From Jidongwangia harbinensis (GTDB lineage Bacteria > Actinomycetota > Actinomycetes > Mycobacteriales > Micromonosporaceae), in assembly GCF_020216025.1 (NCBI RefSeq), contig NZ_JAIWNC010000008.1, positions 62,001 to 126,000 of the forward strand: a DNA stretch of 64,000 bases, given 5' to 3'. Each line of letters opens with the position of its first letter. Position 1 is the stretch's first letter. This document shows positions 28,300 through 35,785 of the stretch, in pieces. The translations under genes were made by a program, and so were the position numbers. Below the pieces are notes generated by a model. It was not told the DNA's origin and did not search any database. It saw nothing but the letters and a program-made list of their open reading frames with translations.

Positions 28300-29205
28300 T
28301 CAGCCCGCGCGCTGATAGGAGACGTCGGCCGCGAAGACCTCGAAACCCAGCCGCCGGTACAACGCCACGGCGGCGGTGTTCGACTCGTCGGCGTAGAGCG
28401 TCACCCGGGTCAGCCCGAGCCCGGCGAGGTGCCGCAGGCCGGCCACGCTGAGCGCCGCGCCCAGCCCGCGCCGGTGACCGCCCGGGTCGACCCCGAGCAC
28501 ATAGATCTCACCGACGGCCGGCTCGTCGCCCTGCGCCGGATGCACCTTGGTCCAGTGGAAGCCCAGCACCGTGTCCTGGATGTCCACGGCGAGCAGGAAG
28601 CCGGCCGGATCGAACCACGGCTCGGCCTCCCGCATCTCCAGGTCTCGCCGGGTCCACCGGCCCTGCTCGGGATGATCGGCGAAGGCCCGGGCGTTCACCC
28701 CGAGCCAGGCCGCCTCGTCGTGCCCGGGCCGGAAGTGGCGCAGCGTCACGCCGTCGGGCAGGGGCGCGTCGGGCAGGTCGGCGAGCGGGCGGTGCATCTG
28801 CCACAGCACCCGGGTGCGGGCGAATCCGTGCCGGCTCGCGAACGCCTGGGCGGCCGGGTCGTCGCCGTGCGCCCAGAAGCGCGCCGGTCCGGGACCGGCG
28901 GCGGCGAGCAGTGCGGTGCCGTGGCCGCGTCGCCGGTGGCCGGGATGCACCACCAGCTCGCCGGACGGCAGCTGCGAATCGGTGTGGTCCAGGAACGCGT
29001 AACCGGTCAGACTGTCCCCGGTGCGGGCCAGATGGTGCCGGGCGTCCGGGTCGCCCGCGCCCGCCGCGCGCAGGCGCAGCACGACGTCCTCGGACAGCGG
29101 GTACTGGCCGTCGGCCCGCCCGGCCGCGTCGGCCAGGGCGAGGACCTCAGCGATCTCGTCGGCGGTGAGCCGGTCCGTGGACCGGACCGGCTGTACCGAC
29201 GTCAT
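28300..29205 (-). CDS. mshD: Mycothiol acetyltransferase MshD
   Basis: Last enzyme of mycothiol synthesis; acetylates Cys-GlcN-Ins with acetyl-CoA. The 301-residue protein has two GNAT domains: an N-terminal HPGHRRRGHGTALLAAA loop and the active C-terminal DPGGHRRGLGAALSVAGLRH loop. The family block FDPAGFLLAVDIQDTVLGFH and the ending LYADESNTAAVALYRRLGFE are characteristic. It lies 15 bases after glnR on the same strand, so the two are probably co-transcribed. Confidence 0.93.
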   Translation of the reverse strand: MTSVQPVRSTDRLTADEIAEVLALADAAGRADGQYPLSEDVVLRLRAAGAGDPDARHHLARTGDSLTGYAFLDHTDSQLPSGELVVHPGHRRRGHGTALLAAAGPGPARFWAHGDDPAAQAFASRHGFARTRVLWQMHRPLADLPDAPLPDGVTLRHFRPGHDEAAWLGVNARAFADHPEQGRWTRRDLEMREAEPWFDPAGFLLAVDIQDTVLGFHWTKVHPAQGDEPAVGEIYVLGVDPGGHRRGLGAALSVAGLRHLAGLGLTRVTLYADESNTAAVALYRRLGFEVFAADVSYQRAG

Positions 29206-29220
29206 GGATGGGTGGCCGGC

Positions 29221-29943
29221 TCAGACCGGCAGCGAGACGGGCTCGTTGTCCGGCAGCTGGCGGCCGGTGGGCGGCACCACGAACTTGTAGCCCACCTGGC
29301 GCACGGTGCCGATCATCGATTCGTACTCGGAGCCGAGCTTGGCGCGCAGCCGCCGCACGTGCACGTCCACGGTGCGGGTGCCGCCGAAGTAGTCGTAGCC
29401 CCAGACCTCACGCAGCAGCTGGTCCCGGGTGAACACCCGGCCGGGGTGCTGGGCGAGGAACTTGAGCAGCTCGAACTCCTTGTAGGTGAGGTCGAGCGGG
29501 CGGCCCTTGAGCTTCGCCGCGTAGGTGTCCGGGTCGATGTTCAGCTCGCCGGCCCGGATCGAGCCGCCGGCACCGGCCGTCGCGTTGCTGATCCGTCCGA
29601 CGCACAGCCGCAGCCGGGCCTCGACCTCGGCCGGACCGGCGCTGGCCAGGATGACGTCGTCGACACCCCAGTCGGCGTTGAGTGCGATCAGGCCGGCCTC
29701 GGTGACCACCGCGATCAGCGGAACGCCGATGCCGGTGGCGTGCAGCATCCGGCAGGTCGCCCGCGCCTCGGACAGCTCCGAGCGGGCGTCCACCATGACG
29801 GCGTCGGGGCTCGGCCCGGACACCAGGGTGCGCACGTCACGCGGTGCGGTGCGAACGGAGTGGGGCAGCAGGTCCAGCGCGGGAAGCACGGCGGACGGTT
29901 CGCCGGCACGTGCCGTCACCAACAGGAGGATTTCCACACTCAC
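29221..29943 (-). CDS. glnR: GlnR, nitrogen regulator of the OmpR type
   Basis: Orphan, atypical response regulator of 240 residues that controls nitrogen metabolism genes in actinomycetes. The receiver-like domain keeps the central aspartate (VMVDARSEL, about D52) but lacks the full acidic pocket. The C-terminal winged helix has [40 protein letters not shown] and [11 protein letters not shown], as in GlnR. The linker motif [24 protein letters not shown] is typical of GlnR. GTG 29943 is the start. Its position beside mshD and pst matches the order in other actinomycetes. Confidence 0.88.
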   Translation of the reverse strand: MSVEILLLVTARAGEPSAVLPALDLLPHSVRTAPRDVRTLVSGPSPDAVMVDARSELSEARATCRMLHATGIGVPLIAVVTEAGLIALNADWGVDDVILASAGPAEVEARLRLCVGRISNATAGAGGSIRAGELNIDPDTYAAKLKGRPLDLTYKEFELLKFLAQHPGRVFTRDQLLREVWGYDYFGGTRTVDVHVRRLRAKLGSEYESMIGTVRQVGYKFVVPPTGRQLPDNEPVSLPV

Positions 29944-30222
29944 CTCGATCCTCGCGGCTCAGGGCCGCTCAGGTGACCCGGCGCGCAGCTCATGACCGCA
30001 CCCCGGAGGAGGACTGGTCCCGGCGTCACCGACGGGTGGGCTGGGGATACCTTAACCGATGCATCACCTGGTGGACCCCGCCCGGATCACCAAGTGATGT
30101 GGTGAACGCCTCGGAGGTGACCGAACGGTGGAACGGTAACCAGCCTTTCACCCGAGAGACTTCAGCCGTCCCGGGCGGCCGCGATGCGGGTTTCCTTCGC
30201 GTCGTCTGGCACCATCGCAGGC

Positions 30223-31245
30223 GTGTTCCCCTCCATGCCGCAGGACGGCGACCGCGACGCGTGGGATGCCGACCCGTCCCGCGAGACCGCCCGGTCCGGA
30301 TCGCGGTCCTCGTCCGGCTTCTACGCCGGCGCGCCGCAGTCGGAGTCCGGCGTGATCAGCGGCTCCACCGGGCCGGACGGCGAGGACGGGGACTCCGACG
30401 ACTTCGAGATCCCGGAAGTCCCGGTACGCCGCCAGTTGTCGGTGGCCATCGCCGGGTTCGCCGCGTTGCTCGGCGTCGGCCTGATCCTGGGGGCGCAGAC
30501 GTCCGGTCCGGACGCGCGGACCCCGTACGCCATCGTGATCTTCGGGGTGCAGATCCTCTTCGTCCTGGCCTGGACGATGGCGATGCGCCCGCCCGCCCCC
30601 GGCCTGGTGGCCGGCCTCGCCGTGGTCGCCGGCGTGCTCGCCGACTACCTGGCGGTGACCACCGACCCGCCGCGCCTGCTGCCGATGATCGTGCTGGTGC
30701 TGGTCGCCACCGGGCTGGCCGTCGGTGCGCAGTTCGCGATGCGGACCAACCGGCTCCGCGTCCGCGACGCGCTCGCCACCACCGTCCTGATCATCTCCGG
30801 CGTGGTGGCGTTCGCCGCGCTGATCGCGCTGACCCGCAAGCCGGTCGGCACCCAGGCGGTGCTGGTCTGCCTGTCCGCCACCGCGCTGGCCCTGACGATC
30901 GCCCGGCTGACCGACGCGGTGTTCCCCCGGCCGCGAATCGCGCCCCAGGTGGCGCGCGGTGCGACCGGGGTGATCCTGGGCGCCATGCTCGGCACCCTGG
31001 GCGCCGCGGTCCTGGGCAGCGTGCTGGTGCTGCCGTTCACCCCGGCCAAGGGCGCGGTGCTGGGCCTGGTGGCGGCCGGCATCGCGGTCCTGGTCGACCT
31101 GGCCGTCAACTTCAGCGAGGCGGGCCGCAACATGGCCGGTGCGGCACCGACGTTCTGGCTGGCCCGGCACATGCAGGGTCCGCTCGGTGCGTTCGCGCTG
31201 GTCGCGCCGGTGGCGTACGCGCTCACCGTGTTCTTCCTGTCCTGA
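30223..31245 (+). CDS. Polytopic membrane protein of unknown function
   Basis: Protein of about 340 residues. An acidic, Ser/Gly/Asp-rich N-terminus (about 1-65) leads into eight or nine membrane helices, for example LSVAIAGFAALLGVGLILGA and LLPMIVLVLVATGLAVGA, ending GPLGAFALVAPVAYALTVFF. No characterised family is recognised. GTG 30223 is preferred because CACCAT, a -10-like box, ends 7 bases upstream; ATG 30184 and ATG 30235 are alternatives. The 279-base gap from glnR shows no clear further element. Confidence 0.72.
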   Translation: MFPSMPQDGDRDAWDADPSRETARSGSRSSSGFYAGAPQSESGVISGSTGPDGEDGDSDDFEIPEVPVRRQLSVAIAGFAALLGVGLILGAQTSGPDARTPYAIVIFGVQILFVLAWTMAMRPPAPGLVAGLAVVAGVLADYLAVTTDPPRLLPMIVLVLVATGLAVGAQFAMRTNRLRVRDALATTVLIISGVVAFAALIALTRKPVGTQAVLVCLSATALALTIARLTDAVFPRPRIAPQVARGATGVILGAMLGTLGAAVLGSVLVLPFTPAKGAVLGLVAAGIAVLVDLAVNFSEAGRNMAGAAPTFWLARHMQGPLGAFALVAPVAYALTVFFLS

Positions 31246-31307
31246 GCGTTTCGTGAGCCGGTCGATGCGGGCATGTACGATGCCCGACCCAGCCAAGGAG
31301 GACCCGC

Positions 31308-32102
31308 GTGGCCGAGGTGTATGAGCAGGGGCGACGTCCGCGCCGGCGATGGGGGCGGCGGCTGCTGATCACTCTGCTCGTGCTGCTCGTCGTGCTCGGT
31401 GTCATCCTCGTCGTCCTGGACCGGTTCGCCGTCTCCTACGCCGAGCGGGTGATCGGTGACCGCGTCGCTCAGCAGGTCGCCGATCAGAAGGCCACCGCGG
31501 CGGAACCCGAGGTGATCATCGAGGGCGTGCCGTTCCTGACCCAGGTGGTCGGCGGCGAGTACCAGGAGATCAAGATCGCGCTGCGGAACTTCTCCGGGCC
31601 GACCGGCGACGGGCGCACCATCGAACTGCCGCTGCTCGACATCCGGGCGCAGGACGTCAACGCCCCGCTGAACACGCTGCGCACCGGGCAGGGCGACGTG
31701 GTCGCCGCCACGGTCACCGGCGCCGCCACGGTGGACTACGCGGCCCTGGCCGAACTCACCGAGCGGGAGGGCGTGCAGCTCGCCGAGAAGGACGGCAAGC
31801 TGGCCGTCACCGCGCCGCTCAAGGTGGGCAACCAGGAGGTGACGGTGAACGGTACGGCGGACCTGACGATCGCCGAGGGCAACGTGGTCCGGGTCCGTTT
31901 CGACCAGGTAACCGCGGAGGGCCTGCCGAACAACCCGCTGGTCCGCAACCTGCTGAACAACTACGCCCGGCAGATCTCGGTGAACATCGCGGTTCCGGAG
32001 CTGCCGCTGGACCTGGCGATCCGGAAGGTGCAGCCCACGCCCGCCGGGTTGGTCGTCACCGCCGACGCCAGGAATGTGCCGCTCAACTCCGGCGGGCTCT
32101 GA
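31308..32102 (+). CDS. LmeA-like DUF2993 envelope protein
   Basis: Protein of 264 residues: an Arg-rich cytoplasmic start, one membrane anchor (LLITLLVLLVVLGVILVVL), then an extracytoplasmic DUF2993 domain with the block VEGVPFLTQ-like IIEGVPFLTQVVGGEYQEIK. Mycobacterial LmeA of this family binds phospholipids and supports lipomannan elongation; the same role here is inferred. AAGGAGG at 31295 fixes the GTG start. Confidence 0.83.
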   Translation: MAEVYEQGRRPRRRWGRRLLITLLVLLVVLGVILVVLDRFAVSYAERVIGDRVAQQVADQKATAAEPEVIIEGVPFLTQVVGGEYQEIKIALRNFSGPTGDGRTIELPLLDIRAQDVNAPLNTLRTGQGDVVAATVTGAATVDYAALAELTEREGVQLAEKDGKLAVTAPLKVGNQEVTVNGTADLTIAEGNVVRVRFDQVTAEGLPNNPLVRNLLNNYARQISVNIAVPELPLDLAIRKVQPTPAGLVVTADARNVPLNSGGL

Positions 32103-32172
32103 CGCCCCGCGTGTGACCCCCGTCGCCGTCCCGGATGCTGGTCGGTGGTATTCCGGGGGGTGGACCCGCTGG

Positions 32173-32178
32173 TAAGGT
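32173..32178 (+). promoter_or_regulatory. Predicted -10 box of the cysteine leader peptide
   Basis: TAAGGT, 8 bases, then ATG 32187. The spacing suggests transcription begins at or within a base or two of the leader start codon, as in leaderless cysteine-sensing leaders. Confidence 0.5.
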
Positions 32179-32186
32179 CACTTCCC

Positions 32187-32264
32187 ATGAGCCCTCTGCT
32201 CACCAAAAGGCGCGCGGTCGACCTGTGCCGCGTGGCCGCCTGCCTGTGTCGCCCTGTCATCTGA
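32187..32264 (+). CDS. Cysteine-rich leader peptide upstream of rhodanese gene
   Basis: Short frame of 25 residues, MSPLLTKRR then AVDLCRVAACLCRPVI, with cysteines at 14, 19 and 21. The VDLCR-type core recurs in actinobacterial leader peptides placed before sulfur genes. Ribosome stalling at these codons during cysteine shortage is thought to change downstream RNA folding. Here GCCACT (32269-32274) can pair with AGTGGC (32301-32306) just after the stop, and the sulfurtransferase starts 145 bases later. The function is inferred from position and composition. Confidence 0.75.
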   Translation: MSPLLTKRRAVDLCRVAACLCRPVI

Positions 32265-32409
32265 CGGGGCCACTCAGCCTGCTCTTTTCTTACGCCCGGC
32301 AGTGGCGCCGTTCGCACCGAGTGATCCGTCTTTCCTGGGTTGCGCGTGCGGCGTATTCGATCCCGCGCGCTGACTCACCCCCCTCTCACCTCACCAAGGG
32401 AGTAAACCG

Positions 32410-33258
32410 ATGAGTCGCGACTCCGCGCTCGTATCTGCCGACTGGGCCGAGAAGAACCTGGAAACCCCCGGTGTCGTCTTCGTCGAGGTCGACGAGGACA
32501 CCACCGCCTACGACGGCGGGCACATTCCCGGCGCGATCAAGCTGGACTGGAAGAAGGACCTGCAGGACCCGGTCCGGCGGGACTTCGTGAACCAGGAGCA
32601 GTTCGCGCAGCTGTTGTCCGAGCGGGGCATCAGCAACGACGACACCGTGATCCTGTACGGCGGCAACAACAACTGGTTCGCGGCGTACGCGTACTGGTAC
32701 TTCAAGCTGTACGGGCACGGCGACGTGAAGCTGCTCGACGGCGGCCGCAAGAAGTGGGAGCTGGACGCCCGCCCGTACAGCAAGGACCTGCCGCAGCGGG
32801 CCCGCACCAGCTACACCCCGCAGGCGCCGGACCTCTCCATCCGGGCGTTCCGCGACGAGGTGGTGCAGGCCATCGGCGCGAAGAACCTGGTCGACGTGCG
32901 CAGCCCCGACGAGTTCGCCGGGCGGCTGCTGGCCCCGGCGCACCTGCCGCAGGAGCAGTCCCAGCGCGGCGGTCACATCCCGACCGCGATCAACGTGCCG
33001 TGGAGCAAGGCGGCCAACGAGGACGGCACGTTCAAGTCCGACGAGGAACTCGCCAAGATCTACGGCGAGGCCGGCCTGGACCAGAGCAAGGACACCATCG
33101 CGTACTGCCGGATCGGTGAGCGGTCCAGCCACACCTGGTTCGTGCTCAAGGAACTGCTCGGCAAGGAGAACGTCAAGAACTACGACGGCTCCTGGACCGA
33201 GTACGGCAGCCTGATCGGCGTGCCGATCGCGCTCGGCGACGAACCCGGAAAGGCCTGA
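32410..33258 (+). CDS. Thiosulfate sulfurtransferase (rhodanese, CysA/SseA type)
   Basis: Two-domain rhodanese of 282 residues that moves sulfane sulfur from thiosulfate to a thiophilic acceptor. The inactive N-terminal domain has AYDGGHIPGAIKLDW and LYGGNNNWFAAYAYWYFKLY. The C-terminal domain has the active cysteine C233 in AYCRIGERSSHTWFVL and the CysA mark NVKNYDGSWTEYG. Start at ATG 32410 after AGGGAG. It is followed two bases later by the DUF1416 gene, a partner conserved in actinobacteria, and is preceded by a cysteine leader peptide. Confidence 0.94.
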   Translation: MSRDSALVSADWAEKNLETPGVVFVEVDEDTTAYDGGHIPGAIKLDWKKDLQDPVRRDFVNQEQFAQLLSERGISNDDTVILYGGNNNWFAAYAYWYFKLYGHGDVKLLDGGRKKWELDARPYSKDLPQRARTSYTPQAPDLSIRAFRDEVVQAIGAKNLVDVRSPDEFAGRLLAPAHLPQEQSQRGGHIPTAINVPWSKAANEDGTFKSDEELAKIYGEAGLDQSKDTIAYCRIGERSSHTWFVLKELLGKENVKNYDGSWTEYGSLIGVPIALGDEPGKA

Positions 33259-33260
33259 TC

Positions 33261-33587
33261 ATGACCGCTCCGAACACCGCGGCCGGCTGCGCCGCACCGG
33301 ACCAGTCGGCACCGCTGCCCGCCGGCGTGGACCTCGAGAAGGAAACCGTCATCACCGGCGTCCTGCGCACCACCACCGGCGAGCCGGTCGGCGGCGGCTA
33401 CGTCCGCCTGCTCGACTCGTCCGGCGAGTTCACCGCCGAGGTGGTGACGTCGCCGGAGGGCCTGTTCCGCTTCTTCGCGGCGCCGGGCCAGTGGACGCTG
33501 CGCGCTCTGTCCCGCCAGGGCAACGGCGACCTGTCGCTGGACGCCACCCGCGGCGTGAACGAGGTCGGCCTGAACGTCGCCGCCTGA
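33261..33587 (+). CDS. DUF1416 protein, partner of the sulfurtransferase
   Basis: Small protein of 108 residues of the DUF1416 family, with a carboxypeptidase-regulatory-like beta fold: VITGVLRTTTGEPVGGGYVR, LLDSSGEFTAEVVTSPEGLF and FAAPGQWTLRAL. A cysteine at residue 10 (AAGCAAP) is notable. It follows the rhodanese gene by two bases and is nearly always found there; it is probably part of sulfur transfer, but its role is not established. A strong terminator follows. Confidence 0.9.
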   Translation: MTAPNTAAGCAAPDQSAPLPAGVDLEKETVITGVLRTTTGEPVGGGYVRLLDSSGEFTAEVVTSPEGLFRFFAAPGQWTLRALSRQGNGDLSLDATRGVNEVGLNVAA

Positions 33588-33604
33588 CCTACGCACCGAC
33601 GCGA

Positions 33605-33635
33605 AAGGGCGGGACCCCACGGGGGTTCCGCCCTT
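33605..33635 (+). terminator. Intrinsic terminator after DUF1416
   Basis: 14-bp stem AAGGGCGGGACCCC / GGGGTTCCGCCCTT with loop ACG and a single G-T wobble. It ends the rhodanese operon, 18 bases after the stop. Confidence 0.85.
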
Positions 33636-33644
33636 CGTCGTATG

Positions 33645-33673
33645 TGGACACCGATAGTTGTCATGAGTAATCT
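33645..33673 (+). promoter_or_regulatory. Promoter of the toxin-antitoxin pair
   Basis: TGGACA (33645-33650), 17 bases, TAATCT (33668-33673). This is the most consensus-like vegetative promoter in the window. The start point would fall at about 33680, the antitoxin GTG itself. Confidence 0.75.
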
Positions 33674-33679
33674 GGTCGT

Positions 33680-33976
33680 GTGACTATGACGAATGGCAGT
33701 GCACAATATGAGGGGCATGTGATAGGCACTAAGCTTGTGCGCGTGCCCACCGAGCGAGTGAACCTGAGCATGGACCGGACCGCGCTGAGTGCCGCCCGGG
33801 CAGCAGCCCAGGCCAATGGGATGTCGTTGTCCGAGTGGTTGTCCAAGGCCGCCTGGGATCGCGCCATCTGGGAGGCGGCCCGCCACTCGGCCGAGCAGTC
33901 CCGCCGGCATCCCGACGAACTGGCCAACTGGGAAGACGAACGGCTGGACCGTCTATTCGGCGGTGACCAGGCGTGA
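33680..33976 (+). CDS. Antitoxin of a MazEF-like pair
   Basis: Protein of 98 residues. The middle RVNLSMDRTALSAARAAAQA segment with GMSLSEWLSKAAWDRAIWEA gives the strand-helix-helix pattern of a ribbon-helix-helix DNA-binding antitoxin. The acidic C-terminus (PDELANWEDERLDRLFGG) would wrap the toxin. The GTG at 33680, or ATG at 33686, sits at the predicted transcription start. The stop overlaps the toxin start as GTGA. Autoregulation is expected from the class, not shown. Confidence 0.75.
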   Translation: MTMTNGSAQYEGHVIGTKLVRVPTERVNLSMDRTALSAARAAAQANGMSLSEWLSKAAWDRAIWEAARHSAEQSRRHPDELANWEDERLDRLFGGDQA

Positions 33977-34275
33977 AGCGTGGCGAGATCTGGACCGTCA
34001 CCCGAGCCGGACACCAACGCTCGGTGGTGATCGTTGGCCACGACGCGGTCACCGCTGCACGCAACGCTGTCCTCGCTGTGCCGATCTCCGATGTGCAATC
34101 GCCCAATCTGATTCAGCCGGCGCTCAACGACGCCGACGGGTCCGCCATCGGCGTTGCCCTTACCGCAGGGGTGGGCGAGGTGACTAAGTCCTACCTCACC
34201 GCCCGTACCGGCACGCTCGCGGGGACGAGCGTGGAGAGCCTTAACGTGGCGCTCCGGGCCGCGCTCGACCTCTGA
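33973..34275 (+). CDS. MazF/PemK-like endoribonuclease toxin
   Basis: Protein of 100 residues with the MazF start MKRGEIWTVTRAGHQRSVVI and the strand-turn AVLAVPISDVQSP; VGEVTKSYLTARTGTLAGTS resembles the late MazF strand carrying the conserved threonine/serine. The arginine of RGEIW and the T/S residues are the family catalytic positions. It would cut mRNA when freed from the antitoxin. The sequence is shorter and more divergent than E. coli MazF, so activity is inferred. GTG start overlaps the antitoxin by four bases. Confidence 0.8.
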   Translation: MKRGEIWTVTRAGHQRSVVIVGHDAVTAARNAVLAVPISDVQSPNLIQPALNDADGSAIGVALTAGVGEVTKSYLTARTGTLAGTSVESLNVALRAALDL

Positions 34276-34302
34276 CGCGGCACCCCACACGGGCATGCCA
34301 CC

Positions 34303-35187
34303 ATGGCTGCCGTGACCGCGCCCGGGTATCCCTACGCCGCGCCGCCGCCCGGAACGCCGGAGCCGAAGCGGCCGCGCCGCCGTCCGTGGCTCATCGCGGT
34401 CGTGGTGTCCTGGATTCTGATCGTTTCCGGCCTCGGCCTCTGGTCCGTCCGCCGCGATCCGCCCACCGTGCCCGAGCAGCGCGACCTCGCCACCGCGCTG
34501 CCGATCCTGGAACGGGCCACCGGCGCGGTGCTGTCCGCCGCCGCCGGTGACGACCGCGCCCTCGTGCTGGGCCGGCTGCAGATCTCCCGGACCTGCCGGC
34601 TCACCCCGGTGCGGGCCGGCGCCGAAGCGACCCGGGACGTCACCGTGTACCTGCCGGCCGGCCGCGCGCTGCAGATCCTGCAGCAGATCGCGGACGAGCT
34701 GCCGGCCGACTACCGCGCCGAGGCGGCCGCCAGCAGCGGCGGCCGGCGGGTGGGCCTGCTCGCGGATGCCGGCGGGTTCGTCGCGATCGACGCGGCCGCC
34801 GACGCGAACACCCAGGTGCTGACGGTACGGGCGTCGACCGGCTGCCGGCCGGCGGACGACGCGGCGGGCACCGGGCCCACCGAAGGCGTGGCACCGACGC
34901 CGCCGCCGGCGTTGCGGGCGGTGCTGGACGCCCTCGCCGTGCGCACGCGGCCGGCGGTGCGGCTGAGCGAGGTGGCCTGTCCGGACGGCGGCGCCGCGCG
35001 GACGTACACGGTGGACGATGTGCCGGCGCCGCGCGATCTCGGCCGCAGCCTGCTGCCCGCGTTGACGGACGCGACGGTGGTCCGGGCCGAGGCCGCCGGT
35101 TGGGCCTACCGGACCGGCGCCGATTCCGTCGTGATCAACATCGTCGACGCGGGCCTGCGGATCGTCGTCACCACCGCGTGCGCCTGA
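34303..35187 (+). CDS. Membrane-anchored extracytoplasmic protein of unknown function
   Basis: Protein of 294 residues. A Pro-rich cytoplasmic head (1-28) precedes one membrane helix, WLIAVVVSWILIVSGLGLW, and an extracytoplasmic part of about 245 residues. Cysteines occur at RTCRLTP, STGCRPA, EVACPDG and at the end TTACA, consistent with two disulfides. No known family is recognised. ATG 34303 is used; GTG 34312 is close. Confidence 0.65.
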   Translation: MAAVTAPGYPYAAPPPGTPEPKRPRRRPWLIAVVVSWILIVSGLGLWSVRRDPPTVPEQRDLATALPILERATGAVLSAAAGDDRALVLGRLQISRTCRLTPVRAGAEATRDVTVYLPAGRALQILQQIADELPADYRAEAAASSGGRRVGLLADAGGFVAIDAAADANTQVLTVRASTGCRPADDAAGTGPTEGVAPTPPPALRAVLDALAVRTRPAVRLSEVACPDGGAARTYTVDDVPAPRDLGRSLLPALTDATVVRAEAAGWAYRTGADSVVINIVDAGLRIVVTTACA

Positions 35188-35236
35188 CCGTCACCGGAAC
35201 ACCAGCGCGGTTGTCGGGGCGCGATACCGGCGTTGC

Positions 35237-35264
35237 TGTTCCACTGGAGCGCTCCACTGGAACA
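35237..35264. terminator. 28-bp near-perfect palindrome between convergent genes
   Basis: TGTTCCACTGGAGC followed by its near-exact reverse complement GCTCCACTGGAACA; 13 of 14 base pairs match. It lies between the stops of two convergent genes and can fold on either strand, so it may end transcription in both directions. A protein-binding site is the alternative. Two copies of AACACCGCCGTC follow. Confidence 0.5.
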
Positions 35265-35292
35265 CCGCCGTCGTAGAACGGGAACACCGCCG

Positions 35293-35655
35293 TCAGTAGA
35301 CGACAGCCTGCGCCCCGTCCGACATGATCTCCTCGACGAACACCGCGGCGCCCGCGATGCGGATGCCGGGCAGCACGTCCTCGGGGGTGATCCCGCGCCG
35401 GGCCGCGCACTGCGTGCAGGCGGTCACCCGGCCGCTGTCCAGCAGGATGGCGAGCAGTTCCGGCAGCGGCGCGGCGTGCGGCAGCTGGAACTCCGCGGCG
35501 CGGTCCGGCAGCGCGAACCAGGTCGACTCGCCGGTCATCCAGAACGACACGTCGGCACCGGACGCGACGGCCGTACTGGCCACCGAGAAGGCCTGTGAGC
35601 AGCGTTCCGGGGCGTCCGCGCCGGCGGTGGCCTTGACGACGAGCAGTCGGGTCAT
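35293..35655 (-). CDS. DsrE-family sulfur-relay-like protein
   Basis: Protein of 120 residues of the DsrE/DsrF fold: RLLVVKATAGADAPERCSQA at the start, a central GADVSFWMTGESTWF and a cysteine pair in VTACTQCAARRGI. DsrE-type cysteines carry persulfide sulfur; this is family inference. ATG 35655 is chosen over 35682 because a TATGCT box ends six bases upstream on the minus strand. The promoter overlaps that of the divergent small membrane gene. Confidence 0.82.
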   Translation of the reverse strand: MTRLLVVKATAGADAPERCSQAFSVASTAVASGADVSFWMTGESTWFALPDRAAEFQLPHAAPLPELLAILLDSGRVTACTQCAARRGITPEDVLPGIRIAGAAVFVEEIMSDGAQAVVY

Positions 35656-35661
35656 GCGGTC

Positions 35662-35671
35662 AGCATAGGAT
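35662..35671. promoter_or_regulatory. Overlapping divergent -10 boxes
   Basis: In AGCATAGGAT, the minus strand reads TATGCT (35667 to 35662), 6 bases from ATG 35655; the plus strand reads TAGGAT (35666-35671), 9 bases from ATG 35681. The two boxes share two base pairs, so the two promoters should exclude each other. Confidence 0.5.
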
Positions 35672-35680
35672 GGACCGGTC

Positions 35681-35785
35681 ATGGTTACCGAGATCGGATT
35701 CGTGAGCCTGCTGGTCGCCGGATTGGGCGCGCTGGCGGGCGGAGTGGGCTATCTGGCGATGCGCATGGCTAGGGGGCGCTGGTGA
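35681..35785 (+). CDS. 34-residue membrane protein
   Basis: Tiny protein MVTEIGFVSLL then VAGLGALAGGVGYLAMRMAR, with a single hydrophobic helix rich in glycine and a short basic tail. It is coupled to the nitrobindin-like gene by a GTGA overlap (35782-35785). Small membrane proteins in this position occur in related genomes as far as I recall. Function is unknown. Confidence 0.65.
   Translation: MVTEIGFVSLLVAGLGALAGGVGYLAMRMARGRW

Noticed and set aside
29944..30222. GTAAC-type sequences between glnR and the membrane protein gene considered as GlnR boxes
   Set aside because: The spacing and second half-site do not fit a GlnR box.
32265..32409. A classic Rho-independent terminator in the leader of the rhodanese gene
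   Set aside because: Only a six-pair stem with a long loop is seen and no clear U-tract, so an attenuator structure is possible but not called as a terminator.
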